Positions 10,817 through 18,843 of a stretch of DNA of 64,000 nt are shown here, in pieces. The notes under the pieces are model-generated. The model was not told the origin of the DNA. It was given only the letters and a program-made list of their open reading frames with translations, and searched no databases. The stretch covers positions 60,075 through 124,074 of the forward strand of contig JYOD01000017.1 in the NCBI GenBank assembly GCA_000955785.1, read 5' to 3'. Each line of letters starts with the position of its first letter. The first letter of the stretch is position 1. The translations under genes were made by a program, and so were the position numbers. The stretch comes from Burkholderiaceae bacterium 16 (lineage in GTDB: Bacteria; Pseudomonadota; Gammaproteobacteria; Burkholderiales; Burkholderiaceae).

Positions 10817-12970
10817 ATGATTCGGACTTGGATCGCCGGACACCGCTTCGGCGTGACATTGGCGCTGCTCTTCCTGGCGCAGTTGCTTCTCGCCGGCGCG
10901 ATCCTCTTACCGCTTGCGATCGACCTGCCGGACGCGCAGCGCACATGGATGCGCGCGTTGCTGCTGCAGCGCGGCGCGCTATGGATTGCCCTCGCGTTGC
11001 TGCTGCTGCTCGGCCTGGGCATCGGCCTGAAAGCGCTGTTCGACGCTTACCTGACGCCGGTCGCGCGCCTGGCCGAAGACGCCGTGCTGCTTGCGGCCAA
11101 CCCTGGTCATCGCATCGCGCCGCAGGGCGCGCGCGACGTGCGCGTCCTCGCCGACAAGCTTAACCTGCTGGCGGCTTCCCATCAGGCCGTGCACGACGAC
11201 GTGCAGGCCAGGATCGCGCTGGCGAACCGCGCGCTGGCCGAGGAGAAGAACCGGCTCGCCGCGCTCATGGCGGAGCTCGCGCTGAGCGTGCTGGTCTGCA
11301 ATATCGAAGGGCGAATACTGCTTTACAACGACAGCGCCAGGCAGTTGCTGGAAGCTGGCGGGGCCGGCGCGCCAGTGGCTGGCACTGCGGCAATCGGCCT
11401 GGGCCGCTCCGTGTTCGGCGTGATCGAGCGGGGGCTCATCCTGCACGCGCTGGAACAGCTCCAGCACCAGCTCCGGGAGGGCGGGACCGGCGCGGCTCGG
11501 CCGGTATCGGGATTCGTCGCCACGCTCTCACAGGGCCAGATCGTGCGCGCGCACATGGCACCCGTGTTCGACAACGTGCACACCCTCAACGGCTTCGTGC
11601 TGACGCTGGAAGACATCACCCGCAACGTCGAGGCCGACAACCGCCGCGACGCGTTGCTGCAGTCGCTCACGCAAGATGCGCGCGCCACGCTGGCGAATCT
11701 GCTTGCGGCGGTGGAAACCATCCAGACGTTCCCTGATATGAACGCCGGGAAGCGAGCCCAGCTTACCGGCATCATCGACGACGAATCGCAGCGCCTGGTG
11801 GGCCAGATCGGCCGCGCCGTGGATCAGCGCGGCGCCGGGATGGACAGCCATCAGGAGCTCGAAGAGATGCGGGGCGCCGACCTGCTCGCGCTGCTGCTGC
11901 GGCGGATCGGCAGCCCGTCGCTCAGCGTAGCCGCCAGCGATGCGGTCGATGCCACGCTGTGGCTCAGGGTGGACAGCTATGCCTTGACCCAGGCGTTGGC
12001 TTATCTGGCGCAGCGGCTCGCCACCGAAACCGGCGTTACCGAGTTGCGCTTCGGCCTGTGCCGTGCCGGGCGGCTGGCCTATCTCGACCTGACCTGGCAC
12101 GGCGCGCCACCCACCGCCGATATGCTGCGGGCATGGGAGAACGCGCCATTGCAAGCCGGTGCGGCACTGTCACTGAACGCGCTGATGGCGCGTCAGGGCG
12201 GCGAGACCGTGTGTTCGTCCGGTGCATCGCCCGACGTGGCGCGCTATCGTCTGATGCTGCCGGTTTCCGAGCCCCGGTCGGCGCTGGACAGACTGCCGGC
12301 ACAGCAAGGCCGCCCGGAGTTCTACGATTTCGACCTGTTCCACCAGCCGGGACAAAACGCCGGGATCGACCAGTGCCGGCTCTCGCAACTCAGCTACACG
12401 GTGTTCGATACCGAGACCACGGGGCTGGAGCCTGCCGCCGGCGATGAAATCATCTCCATCGGCGCCCTGCGCATCGTCAACGGCCGGTTGTTGCAGCGGG
12501 AGAGTTTCGAGCAGCTGATCCAGCCGCGGGGCACACTGAGCGCCGGATCGATCGCGGTTCACGGCATCACGCACGCCATGCTCAACGGCCAGCCGCCGAT
12601 CGAAACCGTGTTGCCGCAGTTTCACCGTTTCGCCGCGGATACCGTGCTCGTCGCGCACAATGCCGCGTTCGACATGAAGTTCCTGCAAATGCTGGAGGAA
12701 AGAACCGGCACCGCCTTCACGCAACCCGTCCTCGATACGCTGCTGCTATCGCAGGTGATCCACCCCCATCAGGCCGAGCACTCACTGGAAGCGATCGCCA
12801 GCCGCCTCGGTGTGGCGGTCATTGGCCGCCACACCGCCCTGGGCGACGCGATCGTCACCGGAGAGATCTTTCTCAGGATGGTCCCGTTGCTCGCGGAAAA
12901 AAGCATTGTCACGCTGAAGGATGCCCGCGATGCCGCGCAACAGACCCTGTACGCGCGGGTCCGGTACTGA
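10817..12970 (+). CDS. Membrane-anchored PAS sensor fused to a DEDDh 3'-5' exonuclease
   Basis: A 717-residue protein with two N-terminal helices (about 12-35 and 53-75), a HAMP-like stretch (YLTPVARLAEDAVLLAANPG), a coiled coil, a PAS domain (about 150-275), a degenerate kinase-like region (about 280-490) and a C-terminal DnaQ/epsilon-type exonuclease. The exonuclease has all the expected residues: TVFDTETTGL (ExoI), VAHNAAFDMKFL (ExoII) and HTALGDAIVTG (ExoIII, DEDDh type). No clear HATPase motifs are seen. Such fusions recur next to SSS-type kinases in betaproteobacteria. Substrate is unknown; it could trim DNA or RNA or degrade a nucleotide signal at the membrane. Confidence 0.85.
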   Translation: MIRTWIAGHRFGVTLALLFLAQLLLAGAILLPLAIDLPDAQRTWMRALLLQRGALWIALALLLLLGLGIGLKALFDAYLTPVARLAEDAVLLAANPGHRIAPQGARDVRVLADKLNLLAASHQAVHDDVQARIALANRALAEEKNRLAALMAELALSVLVCNIEGRILLYNDSARQLLEAGGAGAPVAGTAAIGLGRSVFGVIERGLILHALEQLQHQLREGGTGAARPVSGFVATLSQGQIVRAHMAPVFDNVHTLNGFVLTLEDITRNVEADNRRDALLQSLTQDARATLANLLAAVETIQTFPDMNAGKRAQLTGIIDDESQRLVGQIGRAVDQRGAGMDSHQELEEMRGADLLALLLRRIGSPSLSVAASDAVDATLWLRVDSYALTQALAYLAQRLATETGVTELRFGLCRAGRLAYLDLTWHGAPPTADMLRAWENAPLQAGAALSLNALMARQGGETVCSSGASPDVARYRLMLPVSEPRSALDRLPAQQGRPEFYDFDLFHQPGQNAGIDQCRLSQLSYTVFDTETTGLEPAAGDEIISIGALRIVNGRLLQRESFEQLIQPRGTLSAGSIAVHGITHAMLNGQPPIETVLPQFHRFAADTVLVAHNAAFDMKFLQMLEERTGTAFTQPVLDTLLLSQVIHPHQAEHSLEAIASRLGVAVIGRHTALGDAIVTGEIFLRMVPLLAEKSIVTLKDARDAAQQTLYARVRY

Positions 12971-12990
12971 GGACGAGGAACGCACAGCCC

Positions 12991-14115
12991 ATGAACGAGC
13001 CGCCCACGATCCGTCCCGATGCCGCTTTCGATCCGGCCAATGTCCAGGCTGGCGCATTCACGCGAGACATGGAGGACGCCCGCCGCCGTATCGCCGCCGC
13101 GCAGGACGGAAGCGGGCTGCAGCGGGCCGCCGCTGAGATCCGGGCGCTCTGGCATCGCGTGGCGGGCGAGGCGGAAGCGCAGGCGCTCATGCGGTTGATC
13201 TCGGCGCTGAACGATGCCTTGACACGGCGAGTGATCGACCTGGCCTGCGTGGGACAGCAGTTGCAGGACGTACGCTGGTGCTGGATCGCGCTCGGCAGCG
13301 AAGGCCGCGAGGAACAGACGCTGTCGAGCGATCAGGACAACGGGATCATCCTGGCTGGCAGCGGCAGAGGTAGCGCCCAGGCACTGCGCGAACGGATGCT
13401 GCCGCTGGCGCTACGCATCAACGAAGCGCTCGATGCCTGCGGGTTCCCGCTGTGCGCCGGGCAAGTCATGGCAAGCAATCCGCAGTGGTGCCTCGACCTG
13501 CACGAATGGCGGGAGCGCTTCGCAAGCTGGATCATCGAAGGCGATCCGCGGGCGCTGCTCAATGCCACCATCTTCTTCGACCTGCGGCCGCTTCATGGCG
13601 CCCACGATCTGGCGCAGGCGCTGACCGACTGGCTCGCGGACATGGCGCCGGACAACCCGCGCTTTCTGTACCAGATGACCGAGAATGCGCTGCGACGCAA
13701 ACCGCCGCTCGGCCTGCTGCGCGACTTCGCGGTGGCGAAGAGCGGGGATTTCGCCGGCACGATCGATCTGAAACTGGACGCCGCCACGCTGTTCGTCGAC
13801 GCGGCCCGCATTTACGGCCTGGCTTGCCGCGCCCGCGCCAGCAATACGGCCGATCGCCTCCGGCGCGCCGGCGAGACGCGGCGGCTGGAACCACATCATG
13901 TGCAAGCATGGATCGGCGCGTTCAACCGCATCCAGATGTTGCGCATGAAGACACAGCAGCGCTGCTTCGAACGCGGCAAGGCCATGCACAATCATGTGGA
14001 CCCGAATGAACTGGACGCGGACGAGCGGCGCGCATTGCTCGACGCCTTGCGCCAGGCCCGCGCACTGCAAAGACACCTCGCGCTGGATTACCTCGGCTTT
14101 CGCCAGGGCATCTGA
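12991..14115 (+). CDS. DUF294 putative nucleotidyltransferase
   Basis: A 374-residue protein with a GlnD-like nucleotidyltransferase domain. The motif GSEGREEQTLSSDQDNG (about residues 94-110) supplies the G-S and D-x-D positions of the pol-beta superfamily. A C-terminal DUF294-type helical domain follows (about 240-370). Family members usually also have cNMP-binding and CBS domains at the N-terminus; these are absent here. As the last gene of the acetate-sensing block, 20 bases after the exonuclease stop, it may modify or be controlled by the preceding signalling proteins. Target unknown. Confidence 0.85.
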   Translation: MNEPPTIRPDAAFDPANVQAGAFTRDMEDARRRIAAAQDGSGLQRAAAEIRALWHRVAGEAEAQALMRLISALNDALTRRVIDLACVGQQLQDVRWCWIALGSEGREEQTLSSDQDNGIILAGSGRGSAQALRERMLPLALRINEALDACGFPLCAGQVMASNPQWCLDLHEWRERFASWIIEGDPRALLNATIFFDLRPLHGAHDLAQALTDWLADMAPDNPRFLYQMTENALRRKPPLGLLRDFAVAKSGDFAGTIDLKLDAATLFVDAARIYGLACRARASNTADRLRRAGETRRLEPHHVQAWIGAFNRIQMLRMKTQQRCFERGKAMHNHVDPNELDADERRALLDALRQARALQRHLALDYLGFRQGI

Positions 14116-14136
14116 TCCCGCCGGCGCCGGCCAGCC

Positions 14137-14160
14137 GCGTGCGTCCTGAGAGGCGCACGC
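14137..14160. terminator. Hairpin after the DUF294 gene
   Basis: GCGTGCG and CGCACGC form a perfect 7-bp stem with a 10-base loop, 21 bases after the stop at 14115. There is no U-tract, so it may be a weak or Rho-assisted terminator, or an mRNA end stabiliser. Confidence 0.4.
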
Positions 14161-14241
14161 CGCGCCCTTTGCCTATACTCAGGGACAAGTTGTTCGCAAG
14201 CGCCGTGCGCGTCCCGCACGCGAGCCGCCGGAGGGGCACTC

Positions 14242-15192
14242 ATGGAGTTCAAGGACTACTACGCGATGCTGGGCGTGGAGCGCACGGCCACGCAGGATGA
14301 CATCAAGCGTGCCTACCGCAAGCTCGCGCGCAAGTATCACCCTGACGTCAGCAAGGAGCCGGATGCGGAAGCCCGGTTCAAGGACGTGGCCGAAGCGTAC
14401 GAGGCGCTGAAGGACGCGGAAAAGCGCGCGGCGTACGACGACGTGGGTGCGCGGTACAAGCATGGCCGCGAGTTCACCCCGCCGCCGGGATGGGATAGCG
14501 GCTTCGAGTTCAGCGACGGCGACGCCGGCCGCGACCCGGAGATGGATCACAGCGATTTCTTCGAGTCGCTGTTCGGGGCAAGGCGGGCACAGGGCCGCGG
14601 CGCGCGTCATGCCGGCCGCATGGCCGGGGCGGATCATCACGCCAAGGTGCGGATCGATCTGGAGGACGCCTATCGGGGCGGGCACCGCACCATTTCGCTG
14701 CGGACGCCGCAGGTGGACGCCAAAGGCCATGTCCGCTTGCAGGAGCGGCAACTGGACGTGAATATTCCCAAGGGCATTCGCGGCGGACAGCATCTCCGGC
14801 TTACCGGACAAGGCGGACCGGGGATTGGAGACGCGCCTGCCGGCGACCTGTACCTCGAGATCGAGATCGCGCCCCACCTGCGCTTCCGCGTCGACGATCG
14901 CGACGTCTACCTGGACCTGCCGGTCGCCCCCTGGGAGGCTGCGCTGGGCGCCAGCGTCGACATACCCACGCCGGACGGCAGCGTGCTTCAACTCAGCGTG
15001 CCGCCCGGCTCGTCGGCGGGCCGCAAGCTGCGGCTCAGGGGCAAGGGCCTGCCCAGCACGCCGCCCGGCGACCTGTACGCGGTCCTTTCCATTGTCTTGC
15101 CGCCCGCCGACACGGAGCAGGCCAGGCAGGCGTACCGGGAGATGGCCGAGGCCTTTAGCGGCTTTTCCCCGCGCCGTTCAACGGAGGCTTGA
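14242..15192 (+). CDS. cbpA: Curved DNA-binding protein CbpA (class B DnaJ co-chaperone)
   Basis: A 316-residue Hsp40. The J domain is at about residues 4-68 with the HPD tripeptide (YHPDVSKEP) needed to stimulate DnaK ATPase. A Gly/charged linker follows, then two DnaJ C-terminal beta domains (from about residue 135), with no zinc fingers. That architecture, and a CbpM gene immediately downstream, identify CbpA rather than DnaJ. CbpA also binds curved DNA in E. coli. The gene has a GGAGG site before its ATG. Confidence 0.93.
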   Translation: MEFKDYYAMLGVERTATQDDIKRAYRKLARKYHPDVSKEPDAEARFKDVAEAYEALKDAEKRAAYDDVGARYKHGREFTPPPGWDSGFEFSDGDAGRDPEMDHSDFFESLFGARRAQGRGARHAGRMAGADHHAKVRIDLEDAYRGGHRTISLRTPQVDAKGHVRLQERQLDVNIPKGIRGGQHLRLTGQGGPGIGDAPAGDLYLEIEIAPHLRFRVDDRDVYLDLPVAPWEAALGASVDIPTPDGSVLQLSVPPGSSAGRKLRLRGKGLPSTPPGDLYAVLSIVLPPADTEQARQAYREMAEAFSGFSPRRSTEA

Positions 15193-15196
15193 TGCG

Positions 15197-15514
15197 ATGA
15201 GCGATCAAAGTGGTTCGACGCTGCAGGGCGAGCTTGTCGAGGAAGAGGTTCAGTTCACGCTGGTCGAGTTGAGCTTCGCCTGTCATGCCGACATGGAGCA
15301 GGTGGTGGCCCTTGTCGAGGAAGGCGTGCTGACGCCGCGTGGCGAGGACGTGCAAGGGTGGCGTTTTGACGGCACCGCCCTGTCGCGCGCCCGTGCGGCG
15401 CTGCGTTTGACACGCGACCTGGAGCTGGGGCCAGCGGGCGTTGCCCTCGTGCTTGACCTGCTGGACGAGATCGAGGCGCTCAAGGCGAAGCTACGCCGCG
15501 CCAACCTGGCCTGA
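15197..15514 (+). CDS. cbpM: Chaperone modulator CbpM
   Basis: A 105-residue MerR-like/CbpM-family protein that inhibits CbpA by binding its J domain. It has the FTLVELSFACHADMEQV start and a mid-protein GWRFDGTALSRARAALRLTRDLEL segment typical of CbpM, then a C-terminal helix rich in Glu/Lys/Leu. It starts four bases after the cbpA stop, the conserved arrangement. I took the ATG at 15197; the frame extends much further upstream inside cbpA but that part is a shadow. Confidence 0.88.
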   Translation: MSDQSGSTLQGELVEEEVQFTLVELSFACHADMEQVVALVEEGVLTPRGEDVQGWRFDGTALSRARAALRLTRDLELGPAGVALVLDLLDEIEALKAKLRRANLA

Positions 15515-15528
15515 GTGGCCTCCGCGTC

Positions 15529-15681
15529 TTAGCGAAGCTGCTCGTCGATGTAGCAGAACACGGCCGTGCCGCTGCCATATTCGGTATCGCGCGAGGTGAA
15601 TGCACCGGACAGGCAGATAAACACGGTCATGCATGCGAGGGCGGCAAGCAGGCAGAGCGTCAGGATGGATAGCTTTTGCAT
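15529..15681 (-). CDS. Small membrane or exported peptide, 50 residues
   Basis: A short open frame with a very good ribosome site (GGAGGG, eight bases before the ATG at 15681). The protein begins MQKLSILTLCLLAALACM and is hydrophobic to about residue 25, then has a polar tail ending FCYIDEQLR. It could be a single-helix membrane protein, or a signal-peptide protein with cleavage near LSGA. It converges with cbpM, 14 bases apart. No family recognised. Confidence 0.6.
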   Translation of the reverse strand: MQKLSILTLCLLAALACMTVFICLSGAFTSRDTEYGSGTAVFCYIDEQLR

Positions 15682-15961
15682 GGCTAAGCCCTCCGGCAAT
15701 CGTTAGACGTCGATGGCATGTGCGTTCTCCTGACGAGGCCTCAAGCACCGGGGCCGGTGCTCACACGTCTATACGCATTTCTCATGCCCGCGTCCGGCAG
15801 GCGACACTGGCGCCGGATTGTGCTTCAGGGGATACGCGCGGAGGAGGAGTCGTTGGGCTGTGCCATACAGTCCTGGCGGCTTGTGTATGTCTGGGCGCGA
15901 CAGTGCATGGCGCCCCCGGATGACCGGTCGGGCCAATGGGCGACGCCCCGGCAGGCGAAGG

Positions 15962-17392
15962 TCAGGCGATGTCGCGCACTCTCAGCCGTACCGCCGGATC
16001 GCCCAGCACCACGTAATTGCGCGCATCGTCCCGCGCCACCCAGCGTAGCGCGATCTCGGTATCGGAAACGGCGGCACCCGCGCCGCGGTCGCGCAGCAAC
16101 TCCGCCAGTTCCGTGCTGAGCGCGGCCCAGCGGATGTTGAAGCGATCCGTGGCCTGCCCGACGCGCTCGCCGCGCAGCAGGCTGCCGATCACGTCGCGGA
16201 ACCCCTGGGTCTGCGGGTCCGCGCGCTCTGACTGGAAGCCGTAAGCCCAGGCCCTGTCGACATGCCCGAGCACCGCCAGCGCGCCGCCATGGGGATGCGC
16301 AAGCAGCCGCTGCGGCAGGCGGGCGGTGAAAGGGGCCGGCGCGAGCCGCGCGGGGGCGCTGGCGTCGCGGCCGAAATTGTCGAACTCGGGGCAGCCGGCG
16401 CCATAGCAGGCAAAGCAGAACTGGATGAGGCCGTGGCACTGCGCGTCGTCGGGCACATCTTGCGCGGCGAACCAGTGCTCGGGGCCGATCGCGCCGTAGC
16501 CAGGCCAGTCCTGGCAGACGATGGCGCCCTGGGCCCCGGCAAGACGCGCATCGTCCGCGCGAAAGCCCATGCCGTGGGAGCCGGTGAAGAGCAGGGCGGG
16601 CGGGCCGTCCGGGCCTTTGCCGCGCAAGACTTCGGCCAGGGCGGACTTGGTGGCGGCTTCGCCCAGCAAGGCCTGCATGGCAAAACCCTGGTGCTCGCCA
16701 AGGGCTTTGGCTTGCGCGGTGCCAAGGCTGAGCGGGGTGGCCAGTTGCCGCGTGAGCAGCTGGGTGGCGCGATCGAAATCGTGGCAGGTGGCGAACAGCG
16801 CGATCCGGCGGCGGGCTGTCACGCTGGCCATGGTTTCGTAGGCTGTCACGCTGTCCGCGTAGCTGCGAAAATCAGCCAGCTGCGGAAAATCCAGCCGTCC
16901 CACCGCCCAGTACAGGTCGAGCGTGTATTGGAAGGCAAACGATATCTTGTCGGGCGGCCCGACCAGCACGAGGTAGTAGGGCACGCCCAGGGCCGGATCC
17001 ACCACGTTGAGCGAGACCTTGTGCCGCGCCAGCCAGGTGGCGGCGCTCTCGCCGGGCAGGCAGCCGTCCGCGCCCTGGAATATCGTGACCTGTCCGGCTT
17101 CCCGGTGCCGCCAGGCGATCAGCGGCGCGAGGGCGTCCAGGTAAGGCGCGGGATCGACGTCGGAGGGAAACAGCAAGCCCCAGCCGGCTTCGTCCAGCTT
17201 GTCGCCGTCGACATCGCCCAGCACGGCGTAGGTCTCGGCCTGCCGGGCCTTCTCCGCGGCGCGTTCGGGCGCGCGGCGTCCCGCGTGCTCGTGCGCGGTG
17301 AACGCGGCGACAGCCTGCGCGTCGATGTCCGCGAGCGGGCGTCCAGTGTCGGCCTGGATACCGAGCGGGATGGGCATGGATTCGTCGGTCAT
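15962..17392 (-). CDS. Caspase-fold peptidase (C25/gingipain-like), last gene of the CHAT-STAND operon
   Basis: A 476-residue cytoplasmic protein with the caspase-like catalytic pattern. His273 lies in LLFTGSHGMGF, Cys329 lies in FCFACYGAGCPEFD, and a later GGALAVLGHVDRAW strand resembles the C25 fold. The His-Cys order and about 55-residue spacing fit clan CD peptidases. There is no signal peptide, unlike secreted gingipains, so it should act inside the cell. I chose the ATG at 17392 (AGGAG eight bases upstream). It follows the alpha/beta-hydrolase by 44 bases and is presumably co-expressed. Likely a regulated protease of the system; substrate unknown. Confidence 0.75.
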   Translation of the reverse strand: MTDESMPIPLGIQADTGRPLADIDAQAVAAFTAHEHAGRRAPERAAEKARQAETYAVLGDVDGDKLDEAGWGLLFPSDVDPAPYLDALAPLIAWRHREAGQVTIFQGADGCLPGESAATWLARHKVSLNVVDPALGVPYYLVLVGPPDKISFAFQYTLDLYWAVGRLDFPQLADFRSYADSVTAYETMASVTARRRIALFATCHDFDRATQLLTRQLATPLSLGTAQAKALGEHQGFAMQALLGEAATKSALAEVLRGKGPDGPPALLFTGSHGMGFRADDARLAGAQGAIVCQDWPGYGAIGPEHWFAAQDVPDDAQCHGLIQFCFACYGAGCPEFDNFGRDASAPARLAPAPFTARLPQRLLAHPHGGALAVLGHVDRAWAYGFQSERADPQTQGFRDVIGSLLRGERVGQATDRFNIRWAALSTELAELLRDRGAGAAVSDTEIALRWVARDDARNYVVLGDPAVRLRVRDIA

Positions 17393-17436
17393 GGTCGTGC
17401 TCCTGGTCGCGCTCGTCATCTCGCTCAGGTTCGGAT

Positions 17437-18759
17437 TCAGGCCCCGGCCAGCGCAGCCTGCCAGATCAAGTGGGCGACTTCGGGGCCGTCGATGTCGTTG
17501 TGCGCGCCCGAGACGCCGCTCTTGTGGCAGATGTACTCGCTGGCCTCGATGTTCAGCACCTTGCCGCCAGTCATGGTGTAGCGGCCGTCGTAGGGCTGCA
17601 GGGGCGCGTGCGTGGCGCCGTCGATGCCCTGGATGCCGAACGCGCCGATGGCGCCGAAGGCGGGATAGGCCTGCGCGGGTTCAAAGGCGACCTGGCCAGC
17701 CACGCCGGCGGCCCAGGGATACAGCGAGCCGACTGCCGTGTCGTGCCGCGAGCGGGTCACCACCAGCGGCCCGCTGACCTTGCCGTCCGGCAGCACCTGG
17801 TGGCAGTAGCCCGCCGTGCCGGGCCGCACGGGGATATCCGGCGCGTACGCCCACAGCGACATCGCGCCCTGTACCAGCACGCACGACGCCACCGGGCGCC
17901 GCAGCGCCGCCGTGCCGCCCGGCCCGCCCAGCGCGGCGGACATGACGACGGCGCCGAAGCTGTGGCCCATCAGGTGGATGCGCGCCGCCGGCAAGGCATC
18001 GCTGATGCGATTGACCAGGGGATGCACGCCGTTTTCGCCCACGGTCTGGGCGCGCTTCTTCATATTCCAGAAGGACAGCTGCCGCAGCGGTGCCAGCAAG
18101 CCGCCCAGCACGGAGCCGCCGAACGCGGCGCCCAGCTGGGTGGCTTCGGCAAAGGAGGCATCGGGATCGAACGGCAGGCGGTCGGCGCCGGCATCGCCCC
18201 CCACCCCCTCGCTGCCAAGCGCGAGCGCCAGGTCGAGTTGCAGGTAGGCCAGGCGCGCGGCTTCCGGCAGGCTGGCGGCATCCGCCTGGGTGCGCGCGGC
18301 CTCGAAGATGGCGGCCAGCGCGGCACGCACTGGCGGCGTGTCGCCCAGGCGCTGCGCATAAGCATCGATCATGGCTTGCGCGCCCGCCCCAGCGAACGGG
18401 GCAAAGCTGGCATCGCCGCCCAGTTCCTCGTCGCCCCACGGCAGGCTGGGCCAGTGCACGCCGATATGGGCAACGGCGAAATCCGGGTGCCGCGCGCGCA
18501 TCTCCTGCTCGTCGCCGACGCTGCGCGCGAAGGCGCCGATCCAGCGGTCGTACTGGTTGCGCGCCGCTGGCAGGTCGCCTTGCCAGCCGTGGCTCCAGAG
18601 AAAGACATCGGTGGGCGCGCTGTCCCGCCATTGCGGCAGCAGACGCTCGGACAAACGTCCGGCGACGCCGTCCGGGTCGTCGTTGCGTTCGTTGCCGGCG
18701 GCGTCCAGTGCCAGCAGCGCGTAGCTGGCACTGGTACCCGCAATGGTCTGGATGGGCAT
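17437..18759 (-). CDS. Alpha/beta-hydrolase (lipase/esterase-like) of the CHAT-STAND operon
   Basis: A 440-residue protein with a serine-hydrolase core. The oxyanion region is FLWSHGWQGD (about 53-62), the nucleophile Ser267 lies in HLMGHSFGAVV, the likely acid is Asp340 (RSRHDTAVG), and the likely His is 420 (SGAHNDIDG) or 430. No signal peptide or membrane helix is evident. A ribosome site AAGAGGAG precedes the ATG. The C-terminal DIDGPEVAHLIWQA end resembles lipase-class proteins that hydrolyse esters near membranes. In this context it is a candidate effector, but substrate (lipid, ester or peptide) cannot be told from sequence. Confidence 0.8.
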   Translation of the reverse strand: MPIQTIAGTSASYALLALDAAGNERNDDPDGVAGRLSERLLPQWRDSAPTDVFLWSHGWQGDLPAARNQYDRWIGAFARSVGDEQEMRARHPDFAVAHIGVHWPSLPWGDEELGGDASFAPFAGAGAQAMIDAYAQRLGDTPPVRAALAAIFEAARTQADAASLPEAARLAYLQLDLALALGSEGVGGDAGADRLPFDPDASFAEATQLGAAFGGSVLGGLLAPLRQLSFWNMKKRAQTVGENGVHPLVNRISDALPAARIHLMGHSFGAVVMSAALGGPGGTAALRRPVASCVLVQGAMSLWAYAPDIPVRPGTAGYCHQVLPDGKVSGPLVVTRSRHDTAVGSLYPWAAGVAGQVAFEPAQAYPAFGAIGAFGIQGIDGATHAPLQPYDGRYTMTGGKVLNIEASEYICHKSGVSGAHNDIDGPEVAHLIWQAALAGA

Positions 18760-18843
18760 GGCGTGCTCCTCTTCCGGTCAACTCAGTCGATAAAGGCTCG
18801 ATAAAGGCGTCGATAAACCTGTTGATCAACGCATTCACCGCAT

